A stretch of 64,000 nt of DNA, from positions 1 through 64,000 of the forward strand of contig JBCBRH010000018.1 of assembly GCA_039819785.1 (NCBI GenBank), written 5' to 3'. The notes under the pieces were generated by a model. It saw only the letters and a program-made list of their open reading frames with translations, was not told the DNA's origin and did no database searches. The DNA is from JBCBRD01 sp039819785 (GTDB lineage: Bacteria; Pseudomonadota; Alphaproteobacteria; Rhizobiales; Hyphomicrobiaceae). Every line of letters starts with the position of its first letter. Within the stretch, counting starts at the first letter, position 1. This document shows positions 45,742-53,832 of this stretch, in pieces. Made by a program: the position numbers and the translations under genes.

Positions 45742-46952
45742 CAGGTCACCTCCAGGGGAGGGCCGATCTGGCGATCGATCTCAGCGATTTCATCGGGCGT
45801 CATCAGGGACTCGATCGGTGTCAGGCCGTCATAGCGGCTTGATAATGCCACGTCGGCATCGCGTCGGCGGACAATATCCCAGCGGCGTTCGTCGCGCAGT
45901 GCTTTGGCTCCCAGGGCATGTCCCAGTTCCGTTGCGACGCCGTCGGGTCGAATGAGGTTTTCTCGACGTAGTACGCTGAGCGTCAACTGGTCGAAAATCG
46001 GTTCGTCATGGGCAAGTGCCAACAGACCCTGGCGGCGATGGACCTGGAGCTGAAACCGGCGATGCCGGTAGAGCGATGCGAGTACACCTCGGCTTGGCGC
46101 AAACAGCAGTGAGACAACGAACAAGGCGAAGCTGACGAGTACGATGACCGGACCTGTTGGCATGTCGGGTTGGGCGGCCGAGATGGCTGATCCGACATAA
46201 CCGGCTATGCCGCCAAGCGCACCGGCCGTCCAGAGCACGTGGTCTGTGCGCTCGGACCAGAAACGCGCGGTCACGGCTGGGATAATCAATAATGCGACGA
46301 TGAGGATGAGACCGACAATCTTCAAGCCGATGACTGTGACGGCCATGACGATGGCCATCATCGCCAGATCAATGTAGCGCACGTTGATGCCCGTTGAAGC
46401 CGCATATTCCGGATCGAACGCCACCAGCGTCAATGGGCGTCGCAGTGCGACCACGGCGCTGAGCGTGAGCACGCCGCCGATCGCGATTAACACGGCGTCT
46501 TCAAACAGCATGCCGGCTGTTGAGCCGAGGAGGACTGTTTCGAGACCGGCCTGTCGGCCTGCCGGTAGATTCTGGATGATCGTGAGCAAGACGATACCGA
46601 AGCCGAAGAATACGGATAGCACCGCGCCGATTGCGGTATCCTCCGACAGCCGCGTCTGGCGGGTCATCCATTCGACCAGCAAGAGACCGAGGGCTGCTGT
46701 TACGGCCGAGCCGGCCAAAAGTCCGAATAGGTTCCGCCCATCACCACCAAGGGCAACCATGGCCATGAATGCCAGGCCGATGCCCGGAAGTGTCGCGTGT
46801 GCAATGGCGTCACTGACCAGGGCGCGTTTTCTGAGGAACAAAAACGTACCGCCACTGCCTGCGGTGATACCAAGAAGCGTTCCGCCGATTGCAACGAGGC
46901 TGGCGTTGTAACCCGACTGCAAGAAGAGCGCGTCTATGAAGGGGTTTGCCAT
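45741..46952 (-). CDS. Metal ABC transporter permease with C-terminal cytoplasmic extension (SitC/MntB family)
   Basis: 403 residues. The first 280 are an ABC-3 permease (LLGITAGSGGTFLFLRKRAL, VSDAIAHATLPGIGLAFMAM, EYAASTGINVRYIDLAMMAI). The last 120 residues are soluble and helical (RRQGLLALAHDEPIFDQLTL, SVLRRENLIRPDGVATELGH) and resemble a winged-helix fold seen in some alphaproteobacterial metal permeases. The next permease starts on its final base (TGATG). Together they form the membrane channel of the Mn/Fe importer. Confidence 0.9.
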   Translation of the reverse strand: MANPFIDALFLQSGYNASLVAIGGTLLGITAGSGGTFLFLRKRALVSDAIAHATLPGIGLAFMAMVALGGDGRNLFGLLAGSAVTAALGLLLVEWMTRQTRLSEDTAIGAVLSVFFGFGIVLLTIIQNLPAGRQAGLETVLLGSTAGMLFEDAVLIAIGGVLTLSAVVALRRPLTLVAFDPEYAASTGINVRYIDLAMMAIVMAVTVIGLKIVGLILIVALLIIPAVTARFWSERTDHVLWTAGALGGIAGYVGSAISAAQPDMPTGPVIVLVSFALFVVSLLFAPSRGVLASLYRHRRFQLQVHRRQGLLALAHDEPIFDQLTLSVLRRENLIRPDGVATELGHALGAKALRDERRWDIVRRRDADVALSSRYDGLTPIESLMTPDEIAEIDRQIGPPLEVT

Positions 46953-47112
46953 GGCTGGTAGGTGCCCGTTGCGACGCGGGTGATCCTTCTTGGTCGTTTT
47001 GGTTGCCAGTCTTATTCAAGCTTTCGGATTTACGAAAGCCAGACAGATTTGCGGCTCCGTCGCATTAAGCAAGGGCCTGCTGGGCGAAGGCCTCTTGCGC
47101 GCGGCATCGAAC

Positions 47113-47925
47113 TCAGATGTTCAGCTGATCCAACTGCGCCGTTGCCAGGCGTCCGCCGTATGTCGCTTGCAAGTTGTCAGATGTGAACGTTTCACCAACC
47201 GGTCCATCGGCGATCTTGCGCACATTGATGAGCAAAACGTTGTCGAAATAGTCGGCGACGGTTGTCAGGTCGTGGTGGACGCAGATCACGGTCTTGTCTT
47301 CAGCCTGCAGGTCCTTGAGAACGTCGATGATCGCTTTCTCCGTTGCGGCATCGACGCCTGCGAAAGGTTCGTCCAGCAAATAGAGTTCGGCGTTCTGTGC
47401 AAGTGCGCGGGCTAAGAAAACACGTTGCTGCTGGCCACCGGAAAGCTGGCCTATCTGACGGTCTGCAAAGTCCGCCATGCCGACGCGGTCCAGGCATTCG
47501 ATAGCGCGGTGGCGTTGTCGCGTCGACATTCGGCCCAGAAGGCCCAGCTCGCGGTACATTCCCATCGTGACGACATCAATGACGCGCGTGGGGAAATCCC
47601 AGTCGATACTGGCACGCTGGGGCACGTAAGCGATCTGATCCCGCACATCATTCAGCGGTGCGCCGAAAAACCGGACTGACCCTGACAGTTTCGGCACCAC
47701 GCCAAGGATGGCTTTGAGGAATGTCGATTTGCCAGCGCCGTTCGGACCGATGATGGCCGTCATGCTGCCTTGTGCGATGGTTGTATCAATCGAAAAGATC
47801 GCAGGCTTTTGACCGTAGGACACGGTCAGGCCCTGCACCGCGAGCGGGGCTTTTTCGACAGCCGTGGCCGATGGAATCGGCAGGCCATCCCGCGTTGCAA
47901 TTTTCAGCTGTGCTGCAGTCATCAT
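47113..47925 (-). CDS. Metal ABC transporter ATP-binding protein (SitB/MntA family)
   Basis: 270 residues. All ABC motifs are present: Walker A AIIGPNGAGKSTFLKAI, Q-loop AYVPQRA, signature GQLSGGQQQRVFLARAL, Walker B LYLLDEPFAGVD and the switch His in VICVHHDLTTVADY. QRASIDWDFPT is typical of Mn/Zn importers. It sits between the binding protein and the permeases in the same leftward operon, 160 bp before the larger permease; that gap holds a small CTTTCG/CGAAAG hairpin but no gene. Confidence 0.93.
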   Translation of the reverse strand: MMTAAQLKIATRDGLPIPSATAVEKAPLAVQGLTVSYGQKPAIFSIDTTIAQGSMTAIIGPNGAGKSTFLKAILGVVPKLSGSVRFFGAPLNDVRDQIAYVPQRASIDWDFPTRVIDVVTMGMYRELGLLGRMSTRQRHRAIECLDRVGMADFADRQIGQLSGGQQQRVFLARALAQNAELYLLDEPFAGVDAATEKAIIDVLKDLQAEDKTVICVHHDLTTVADYFDNVLLINVRKIADGPVGETFTSDNLQATYGGRLATAQLDQLNI

Positions 47926-48001
47926 TCCGGTGTCCTTTGGCGGTAAGTCGCCGCGAAGCAGTTGAGGCGTCTAAGTCGGGGGCTGTTGACTTGGCGATCC
48001 G

Positions 48002-49048
48002 TCAGCTTCCCATTGTCAGTCTGCCCTCAAGGCCGCGCTCAGGGGCTTCACCGCCGAGCGCGCGCGTGATTGTCGTTGCATTGTGGTCGATCATGCCGAT
48101 GTACGTGCCTTCATAGCTGCCGGGCTGACCCATCGCGTCGGAAAACAGCTCACCACCGATGTTGACGGTGTGGCCACGTGAGGCAGCGCCTTCGATAAGC
48201 GCTTTGATGTTGCGGTTGGAGACTGACGTCTCGACAAACACGGCGCCGATCTTCCGGGTGACGAGCATATCGACCAGCTCGCGGATGCGTTGCAGGCCTG
48301 CTTCGCTTTCGGTTGAAATTCCCTGGATGCCGATGACTTCGAAATCGTACGCCTTACCGAAGTATGCGAATGCGTCATGGGCTGTCAGAAGGACGCGATT
48401 TTCCTTTGGAACCGTTGCCAAAGCGGATGCTATTTTGTCCGCCATGGTTTCCATCTCCTGGAGGTGTGCTGCGGCATTCGCGCGAAAGTCATCCGCGTGA
48501 TCGGGTGCGGTTTCGATCAGTGCCTCACGAACCGTTTCGACGACCGTCGACCAAAGTGCTGGGTCCATCCACACGTGCGGATCTTGCTTGTCTGCGTACG
48601 TGTCGTGGCTCAGCAGCTCCGTCTTTGGGAGAGCTTCAGCAACGGCGATCACGCTGCGATGTTTTCCGAGGTCTGTGATGAAGTCCTGCATCTGCGCTTC
48701 CAGATACAGTCCATGCCACAACACGAGATCGGCACGGGCCATGGCGCGGATGTCTGATCGGGTCTGGCGATAGCTGTGCGGGTCGATGCCTGAGCCCATC
48801 AAGGCTTTGACCGTGACATGCTCACCGCCAACCAGTTTGACAGCGTCGGCGATCATTCCGGTTGTCGCGACGACATTCACTTTCCCAGAGGCCGCTGTGT
48901 CGTCAGCTCTTGCAGATGGCGTCAGCCAAGCGATCGCAGCGATGGCCATGAAGGTGGCCATGAACATGGCCAAAAGGCTTTGAATATTGGACCGGGTATC
49001 TTCAGTGGCTGAGGCACGGACTGCTGGCAGGTTAGAACGTGTTATCAC
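48002..49048 (-). CDS. Metal ABC transporter substrate-binding protein (SitA/MntC family, Mn/Fe)
   Basis: About 348 residues from GTG 49048. The metal site of cluster A-I binding proteins is complete: His in GSGIDPHSYRQTRSD, His in LVLWHGLYLEAQMQ, Glu in GISTESEAGLQRIRE and Asp in GTYIGMIDHNAT. The signal peptide is MFMATFMAIAAIAWLTPSARA. Several starts are possible (ATG 49123, 49078; GTG 49048). The upstream ones overlap the promoter and operator seen at 49086-49114, so GTG 49048, with GTAGG six bases before it, is the best choice. First gene of the importer operon, divergent from mntR. Confidence 0.88.
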   Translation of the reverse strand: MITRSNLPAVRASATEDTRSNIQSLLAMFMATFMAIAAIAWLTPSARADDTAASGKVNVVATTGMIADAVKLVGGEHVTVKALMGSGIDPHSYRQTRSDIRAMARADLVLWHGLYLEAQMQDFITDLGKHRSVIAVAEALPKTELLSHDTYADKQDPHVWMDPALWSTVVETVREALIETAPDHADDFRANAAAHLQEMETMADKIASALATVPKENRVLLTAHDAFAYFGKAYDFEVIGIQGISTESEAGLQRIRELVDMLVTRKIGAVFVETSVSNRNIKALIEGAASRGHTVNIGGELFSDAMGQPGSYEGTYIGMIDHNATTITRALGGEAPERGLEGRLTMGS

Positions 49049-49085
49049 TGGTCGCCTACTGTCTGACTGATATCTCATGCGCTGA

Positions 49086-49114
49086 AATATAGCATTGGCT
49101 ATGAACGATTCCAA
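49086..49114 (-). promoter_or_regulatory. Promoter of the Mn/Fe importer
   Basis: On the reverse strand TTGGAA (49109-49114) and TATATT (49086-49091) are separated by exactly 17 bp, a good sigma70-type match. It would start transcription near 49079, giving a leader of about 30 nt to GTG 49048. Confidence 0.7.
49089..49102. promoter_or_regulatory. MntR box (operator) within the importer promoter
   Basis: ATAGC-ATTG-GCTAT is a perfect inverted repeat with a 4-bp centre. The known enterobacterial MntR operator core is ATAGC-N4-GCTAT, the same arms and spacing. It lies in the spacer and touches the -10, so bound Mn-MntR would block RNA polymerase. mntR itself starts 240 bp away on the other strand. 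Confidence 0.75.
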
Positions 49115-49307
49115 GTGGCGCATCTGTCGCTGGCGGTTTCAGAAATGAGTTGGATGCTTGAGTTCTCCTCAAGCTATTGAAATTTAATGTAAAAATGTTG
49201 ACTTTCTCAAGCGCCAGCTGCGATGCAGCCGGCGAAAGACGTTCGTCGCGCACACATTTTCTAATGCTGTCGATCAGTTGTTCTTGAGTTTGAATGGTTT
49301 GGTATGG

Positions 49308-49328
49308 AACATAGCCACGGGCTAAGTT
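49308..49328. promoter_or_regulatory. Second MntR-box-like palindrome before mntR
   Basis: AACATAGCC-ACG-GGCTAAGTT is an inverted repeat with eight of nine positions paired, ending 13 bp before ATG 49342. It resembles the MntR box but its centre is one base longer if aligned on ATAGC/GCTA. It could be an autoregulatory site. Confidence 0.45.
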
Positions 49329-49341
49329 TCTTACTGTCGAT

Positions 49342-49935
49342 ATGCAACTGACTGGCCGAGACATGACCAAAAACAAGAAAAACACGCTGATCGCGCCGGT
49401 TACATCGCCGGACCCGCTCAAGACGCAGCAAGCTGCTTCATCCGTTCAAGCCGATGGTCCAAACGGGAATGATGGGCTGGTTGAGAGTTCGGAAACAGAC
49501 GACGAAACCAGCTCTGCACTTGTGGATGCTGAAGCGCAAATGGAAAGCTTCAAGCAAGTCCGCGCGGCCCGTCGTACGGAGCTTGTGGAAGACTACATCG
49601 AGTTGATCGCCGATTTGATCGATGATGGTGGCGAGGCGCGCCAAGTCGATATTGCAGCGCGGCTTGGTGTGGCGCAGCCTACGGTCGCAAAGATGCTCAA
49701 GCGGCTGGCGGAGGATGGGCTCATTCTCCACAAGCGTTACCGGGGGATTTTCCTGACCGAGGATGGCCGTGCGCTGGCGGAAGAAAGCCGGGAACGACAT
49801 CACATTGTTGAAAGCTTTCTACTCGCGCTTGGGATTGGCCCGGATACGGCGCGCCGGGATGCTGAGGGGATCGAACATCATGTCAGCCCTGAAACGCTGT
49901 CGGCTTTTCAGAGGTTTACGCTTCGCGACAGCTAG
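49342..49935 (+). CDS. mntR: Manganese-responsive repressor MntR (DtxR family)
   Basis: 197 residues, about 70 of which form a polar N-terminal extension absent from Bacillus MntR. The winged helix is EARQVDIAARLGVAQPTVAK with a wing to LHKRYRGIFLT. Every Mn-binding residue of the Bacillus protein has a counterpart: Asp84 and Glu87 (VEDYIELI), His153 (RHHIVESFL) and Glu175, Glu178, His179 (AEGIEHHVS). It lacks the long C-terminal FeoA-like domain of DtxR proper. It should repress the divergent importer when Mn is plentiful. ATG 49342 or 49366 could start it. Confidence 0.94.
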   Translation: MQLTGRDMTKNKKNTLIAPVTSPDPLKTQQAASSVQADGPNGNDGLVESSETDDETSSALVDAEAQMESFKQVRAARRTELVEDYIELIADLIDDGGEARQVDIAARLGVAQPTVAKMLKRLAEDGLILHKRYRGIFLTEDGRALAEESRERHHIVESFLLALGIGPDTARRDAEGIEHHVSPETLSAFQRFTLRDS

Positions 49936-50403
49936 TGCTCGCTACCTGGGACAATCGTAACTCCTTTGCCTTGTCGCTGGCGCGACAGATTGACGATTGG
50001 TCCAGGGCAAATGGCTTATTCGTGAAGTTTCTCTGGGCGCTTTGGGAGTTTTTCCCGGTGAAGCGGCGGGGCATCGGCTCTAGATTTCGTGGGCTTGCAA
50101 TGGCGGCGGGCTTAGACCGGTTTCTTCCTCTGGACCGCGGACGGGCTCGCCGCCTTTTTTTTGAGGTCACCTTTTTGCAAGAGCATCCGCCAGTGCGGGT
50201 TCGATTTTGAAACCGAGACAGGCGGCCTTTTTCCGATTGTTCGCGAGATCCGCATGCTCTTGAGATCACCCCCTGATCTGCCTGCTGAAGCGCACCCCGT
50301 GGCCCTTTGCTCGCCACGTCTGTCAAAACCGGACGCACGGTCCGTCCTCGTTGCGGTATGGTTGCGCGCGATAACTCGCGTTCGGACGTTCATCGGAGGT
50401 CGG
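49936..50403. other. Region between mntR and the two-component genes
   Basis: 468 bp. A GTG frame at 49935-50210 overlaps the mntR stop but has no ribosome site and no recognisable domain. A small reverse-strand frame at 50112-50255 is listed separately. Frames are also open upstream of the histidine kinase start at 50404, but without conserved content. Confidence 0.35.
50112..50255 (-). CDS. Possible small basic protein (47 residues)
   Basis: ATG 50255 opens a frame of 47 codons, roughly 70% G/C at third positions. The product is rich in Lys/Arg and contains SKSNPHWRMLLQKGDLKKK, ending PSAVQRKKPV. The ribosome site is weak (AAGAG close to the ATG). No family is recognised. It could be a genuine small protein, but the opposite-strand open frames make this uncertain. 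Confidence 0.28.
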   Translation of the reverse strand: MRISRTIGKRPPVSVSKSNPHWRMLLQKGDLKKKAASPSAVQRKKPV

Positions 50404-51897
50404 GTGACTCAGATGTCATTGAGATCGTCACTGATTCTGTCGATCTTTGTCGTGGTGCTGCTGACGCTTATGTTCGGTGCGGTGCTGACCTATCTGCATG
50501 CCCAATCGAAGGTCGCCGAAGAGATGCAGGCGGCCATCGCAGTTGGTACCCGTATCGCTGGCAACGCGGTGGACGATGCGGAAGAATGGTCCAGCCCGCA
50601 GAGACGTATGGTTTTGCTGGTGGCGGACTTCCATGGTGATCGACATGTGCGGGCCAAATGGCTGGGGCCTGATGGTGAACAAATCATGACGTCGGCACCG
50701 GCTGCGCCCAGCGTCCAGGTGCCGCTCTGGTTTGAAAGTCTGATCAGGAAGCCGGAAATCAGCCGCCGGGTTCCATTGCCGTCGGCTTTTGACCGGGAAG
50801 GCCAGCTGGTTCTTGAGACGGATCAACGCAATGAAATCGGTGAAGTCTGGAATGACAGCATCAACACGCTGACGATCCTTGGGGTTTTCTGCGCGCTTAT
50901 TCTGGTCTTTGTGAACCTTGTGATTGCCTGGGCGTTGAAACCGCTATCGCGGCTCGTGGCAGCCTTCGATGACATGTCGCAGGCGATCAAACCGCCGCGT
51001 GTGCCGGAGCGTGGCCCACGGGACCTCGTGCAGGTGTACGCTGGCTTCAATGCGATGGCCGATGAGCTTTCTCGCATTGAGGCGAAAAACCGTGGACTGA
51101 ACGAGCAGCTTCAAAGCGTACAGGAGGAGGAGCGGGCCGACCTTGCGCGGGACCTGCACGATGAAGTTGGCCCGTTTCTGTTTTCCGTCGATGTCGATGC
51201 GGCGTCCATTGTCGGGCTGGTGCAGGATGGACGCCATGGGGAGATCCCCGCGCGGGTCGGGACCATGCGCGAATCCATTCGGCATATGCAGCAGCATGTC
51301 CGGGATTTGCTCGGGCGCCTGAGGTCAGCAGCCCTGGTGGATGTCGGATTGGAAGATGCCGTCGATAATCTTGTGGCCTTCTGGGCGCGGAGATATCCCG
51401 ATATTGAGTTCGATGTGGCAATCCTCGGCGATAGCTTCGGCGAAGAGCGCGATGCAACGATCTACCGTGTCATCCAGGAAGCCGTGAGCAATGCAATCCG
51501 CCATGGTCAGCCCCGGCACGTCTCCATCGAGGTCAGCGAGACCGAGGACGGGTTGACCATTGAAGTTCGCAACGATGGCCATCCTTTGCCATCTCGTCTG
51601 CGTTCGGGAGGCTACGGTATCGCCGGTATGCGCGAGCGGCTGGCGCAGCTTGGTGGGCGGGTTGACGTTCGGGACCAACCGGTGGCGCACGATGATGTGG
51701 ATGAACGCGATGATGGCGAAGGTGACCGTGATCATGACGGCGTTGTCGTGAGCGCCTGGCTTCCTGTTACAGCGAACGCCTCTGAGGGGTTGTCGCGCCT
51801 TGACCAAATCGAAGATGGGAAAACCGAACCCGCGCCGGCTGGACTGCGTATCGCTGGTGGGAGTGGCTCGCAGGCTGCCAAGGAGCCAACATTGTGA
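50404..51897 (+). CDS. Sensor histidine kinase (NarL-type, HisKA_3)
   Basis: 497 residues. TM1 (LILSIFVVVLLTLMFGAVLT), a periplasmic sensor of about 110 residues, TM2 (LTILGVFCALILVFVNLVIA) and a HAMP segment (ALKPLSRLVAAFDDMSQAIK). The HisKA_3 dimerisation helix has phospho-acceptor His252 in ERADLARDLHDEVGPFLF, followed by a HATPase_c domain (VIQEAVSNAIRHG, RSGGYGIAGMRERLAQLGG). GGAGG at 50395-50399 serves GTG 50404 (4 bp) or ATG 50413 (13 bp). The response regulator overlaps by 4 bp (GTGA). The signal sensed is unknown. Confidence 0.92.
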   Translation: MTQMSLRSSLILSIFVVVLLTLMFGAVLTYLHAQSKVAEEMQAAIAVGTRIAGNAVDDAEEWSSPQRRMVLLVADFHGDRHVRAKWLGPDGEQIMTSAPAAPSVQVPLWFESLIRKPEISRRVPLPSAFDREGQLVLETDQRNEIGEVWNDSINTLTILGVFCALILVFVNLVIAWALKPLSRLVAAFDDMSQAIKPPRVPERGPRDLVQVYAGFNAMADELSRIEAKNRGLNEQLQSVQEEERADLARDLHDEVGPFLFSVDVDAASIVGLVQDGRHGEIPARVGTMRESIRHMQQHVRDLLGRLRSAALVDVGLEDAVDNLVAFWARRYPDIEFDVAILGDSFGEERDATIYRVIQEAVSNAIRHGQPRHVSIEVSETEDGLTIEVRNDGHPLPSRLRSGGYGIAGMRERLAQLGGRVDVRDQPVAHDDVDERDDGEGDRDHDGVVVSAWLPVTANASEGLSRLDQIEDGKTEPAPAGLRIAGGSGSQAAKEPTL

Positions 51898-52520
51898 GCG
51901 GTTTGAAAATCCTATTGGTCGATGATCACACGGTGGTGAGGGCTGGGGTTCGCCGCCTTTTGGAGACCCTTCCGGCCACGCAGATTTTTGAGGCTGCAAC
52001 GGGACCAGAAACCCTCGCGCTGTTCCGGAAAGAACAGCCGGACGTGGTGCTTCTTGATCTCAATTTGCAAGGTGTCGGTGGCCTTGACCTCCTGCGACGC
52101 ATGATCCTGGAGAATAAAAAGGCGCGCGTGATCATTTTTTCCATGCACGCCGAGCCGATCTATGCGGCGCGTGCCTTGAAGCTTGGTGCGAAGGGCTATG
52201 TCACCAAGAGTGCCAGCGCCGATGAACTTATGACGGCTGTCAAAAAAGTTGCGGATGGCGGGCATTATATTGAGAGCGATCTGGCGGCCAAACTCGCTAT
52301 CGGGCAGTTTTCCGGAGAAGATCCATTGCACCAGCTGACCACGCGGGAAGTCGAGATCCTGCGGCTTCTGGGCGAAGGCAAGAGCCTGTCGGGTATCGCT
52401 GATACGCTCGGTGTTTCGTACAAGACGATTGCGAATACGTGCTCACTGATCAAGAACAAACTCGGTGTGCCGCGAACGGCTGATCTCATTCGCTTGTCGA
52501 TCGAGCAACTTCACAGCTGA
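51894..52520 (+). CDS. LuxR/NarL-family response regulator
   Basis: 208 residues from GTG 51894, overlapping the kinase stop. The receiver domain begins LKILLVDDHTVVRAGVR and has phospho-acceptor Asp55 in VVLLDLNLQGVGG and Lys in LGAKGYVTKSASADE. The C-terminal GerE/LuxR HTH is LTTREVEILRLLGEGKS then IADTLGVSYKTIANTCSLIK. It forms a complete two-component pair with the kinase. Targets are not evident; the following enoyl-CoA hydratase gene is 210 bp away and in the same direction. Confidence 0.93.
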   Translation: MSGLKILLVDDHTVVRAGVRRLLETLPATQIFEAATGPETLALFRKEQPDVVLLDLNLQGVGGLDLLRRMILENKKARVIIFSMHAEPIYAARALKLGAKGYVTKSASADELMTAVKKVADGGHYIESDLAAKLAIGQFSGEDPLHQLTTREVEILRLLGEGKSLSGIADTLGVSYKTIANTCSLIKNKLGVPRTADLIRLSIEQLHS

Positions 52521-52730
52521 GCAGCTTAGTCGCTGTATCGCTGATCCGATGAGCTGGGATCAGGCGGGATTGCAGCCTTCGTGATTCGTTGACGCGTTGC
52601 TGTCGGCTCAGCTGAGCTGTGAATTGCATCTGAAGCGGGCCATGCTTCAAGTGTATCCATCGCAGTGATACAGCTTTGCCGATGTTCACATGCAATCGAG
52701 CGTAACTGAGATTACGAAAAGGGGTGCCCC

Positions 52731-53555
52731 ATGAGTGAAGCGCCGCAAGCGGCTGATGCGTCGAGTGGTCCTCCGACTGAGGAAGGCACCGTTACCTTGG
52801 AGTTGCGTGGTGCGGTCGGTCTGATCACGCTCAACCGGCCACAAGCGCGGAATGCGATGACGCTGGAAATGTATGGCCAGCTGAAGGATATCGCAGCGGC
52901 CATCCCGCCGGACGGTGATTTCAAGGCTGTCATTGTGACGGGGGCCGGGGAAAAGGCGTTCGCGGCTGGAACCGACATCTCAAAGTTTCGGGACTTCACA
53001 GCGCCGCAGCATGCCCTCGACTACGAGCGTTTCATGGACGAGGTGCTGAATACGCTGGAAGCGGTCCCCGTTCCAACCATTGCTGCGATCTCGGGTGCGT
53101 GCACGGGTGGAGGGGCTGCTATCGCCGCGTGTTGTGATCTGCGGTTGGCCACGCGGCGCATGCGGTTTGGTTTTCCCATTGCGCGAACCCTGGGAAACTG
53201 CCTGTCGATGAACAACCTTGCACGGCTGAGCGATCTCATGGGGCCGGCGCGTGTGAAGGAGATGCTGTTCACGTCCCGGTTGATTGAAGCTGATGAAGCA
53301 CTTGCCATAGGGTTGATCTCTGAGCTGTGTGATGACTACGAGGCTTTGATGATCGAAGTGTTCCGGCTGGCGGACGTGTTGTGTCAGCATGCGCCGTTAA
53401 CACTGCGCGCCACCAAGGAAGGGCTGCGGCGGTTGAGACAGACTTCGGATGGCGCTGATCATGACCTCATTTCAATGTGTTATGGCTCGAATGACTTTAA
53501 AGAGGGTTTGGAGGCCTTCCTGGCCAAGCGGCCCGCGAAATGGACGGGGCGCTGA
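52731..53555 (+). CDS. Enoyl-CoA hydratase/isomerase family protein
   Basis: 274 residues of the crotonase fold. Characteristic sequences are VGLITLNRPQARNAMTLEMY, the oxyanion hole region AFAAGTDISKFRDF, and AISGACTGGGAAIAACCDLRL. Instead of the paired catalytic glutamates of hydratases, the second position falls in NCLSMNNLARLSDLM and lacks a clear Glu, so it may be an isomerase, hydrolase or decarboxylase type. ATG 52731 is preceded by AAAAGGGG. Not linked to a fatty-acid operon. Confidence 0.88.
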   Translation: MSEAPQAADASSGPPTEEGTVTLELRGAVGLITLNRPQARNAMTLEMYGQLKDIAAAIPPDGDFKAVIVTGAGEKAFAAGTDISKFRDFTAPQHALDYERFMDEVLNTLEAVPVPTIAAISGACTGGGAAIAACCDLRLATRRMRFGFPIARTLGNCLSMNNLARLSDLMGPARVKEMLFTSRLIEADEALAIGLISELCDDYEALMIEVFRLADVLCQHAPLTLRATKEGLRRLRQTSDGADHDLISMCYGSNDFKEGLEAFLAKRPAKWTGR

Positions 53556-53591
53556 ACGCCGTTAAGTGGGCTGCGTGGTTGACGGCGTTCA
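53553..53591. repeat. 10-bp perfect inverted repeat at the end of the crotonase gene
   Basis: TGAACGCCGT (53553-53562) and ACGGCGTTCA (53582-53591) with a 19-bp loop; the first arm contains the stop codon. No T-run follows, so it is not a typical terminator. It may form a stable 3' hairpin. Confidence 0.5.
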
Positions 53592-53832
53592 CGGAGCTTG
53601 TCGGCCATCGGATGAAGGTAAACCTTCTGCCTATTTCTCAGGTGTTTCGGAGGGAACAGCGAGTTTGGCTCGGACTGGCTAGGGTTCTTGAGACGCTCGG
53701 TGACATGCGTATTGCGATTTCGGCAACCACGGTTGTCGATCACTGTTCAATTTGTTCGGTCTCGCGATTGCATCTCACCGAAAACTCCGTATCCTGTCAG
53801 CTGATGAGCTGCCCAAGCTAAGGTGATGCAAA

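Noticed and set aside
49935..50210. GTG frame of 91 codons overlapping the mntR stop
   Set aside because: No ribosome site, no recognisable motif, Arg-rich end; most likely chance.
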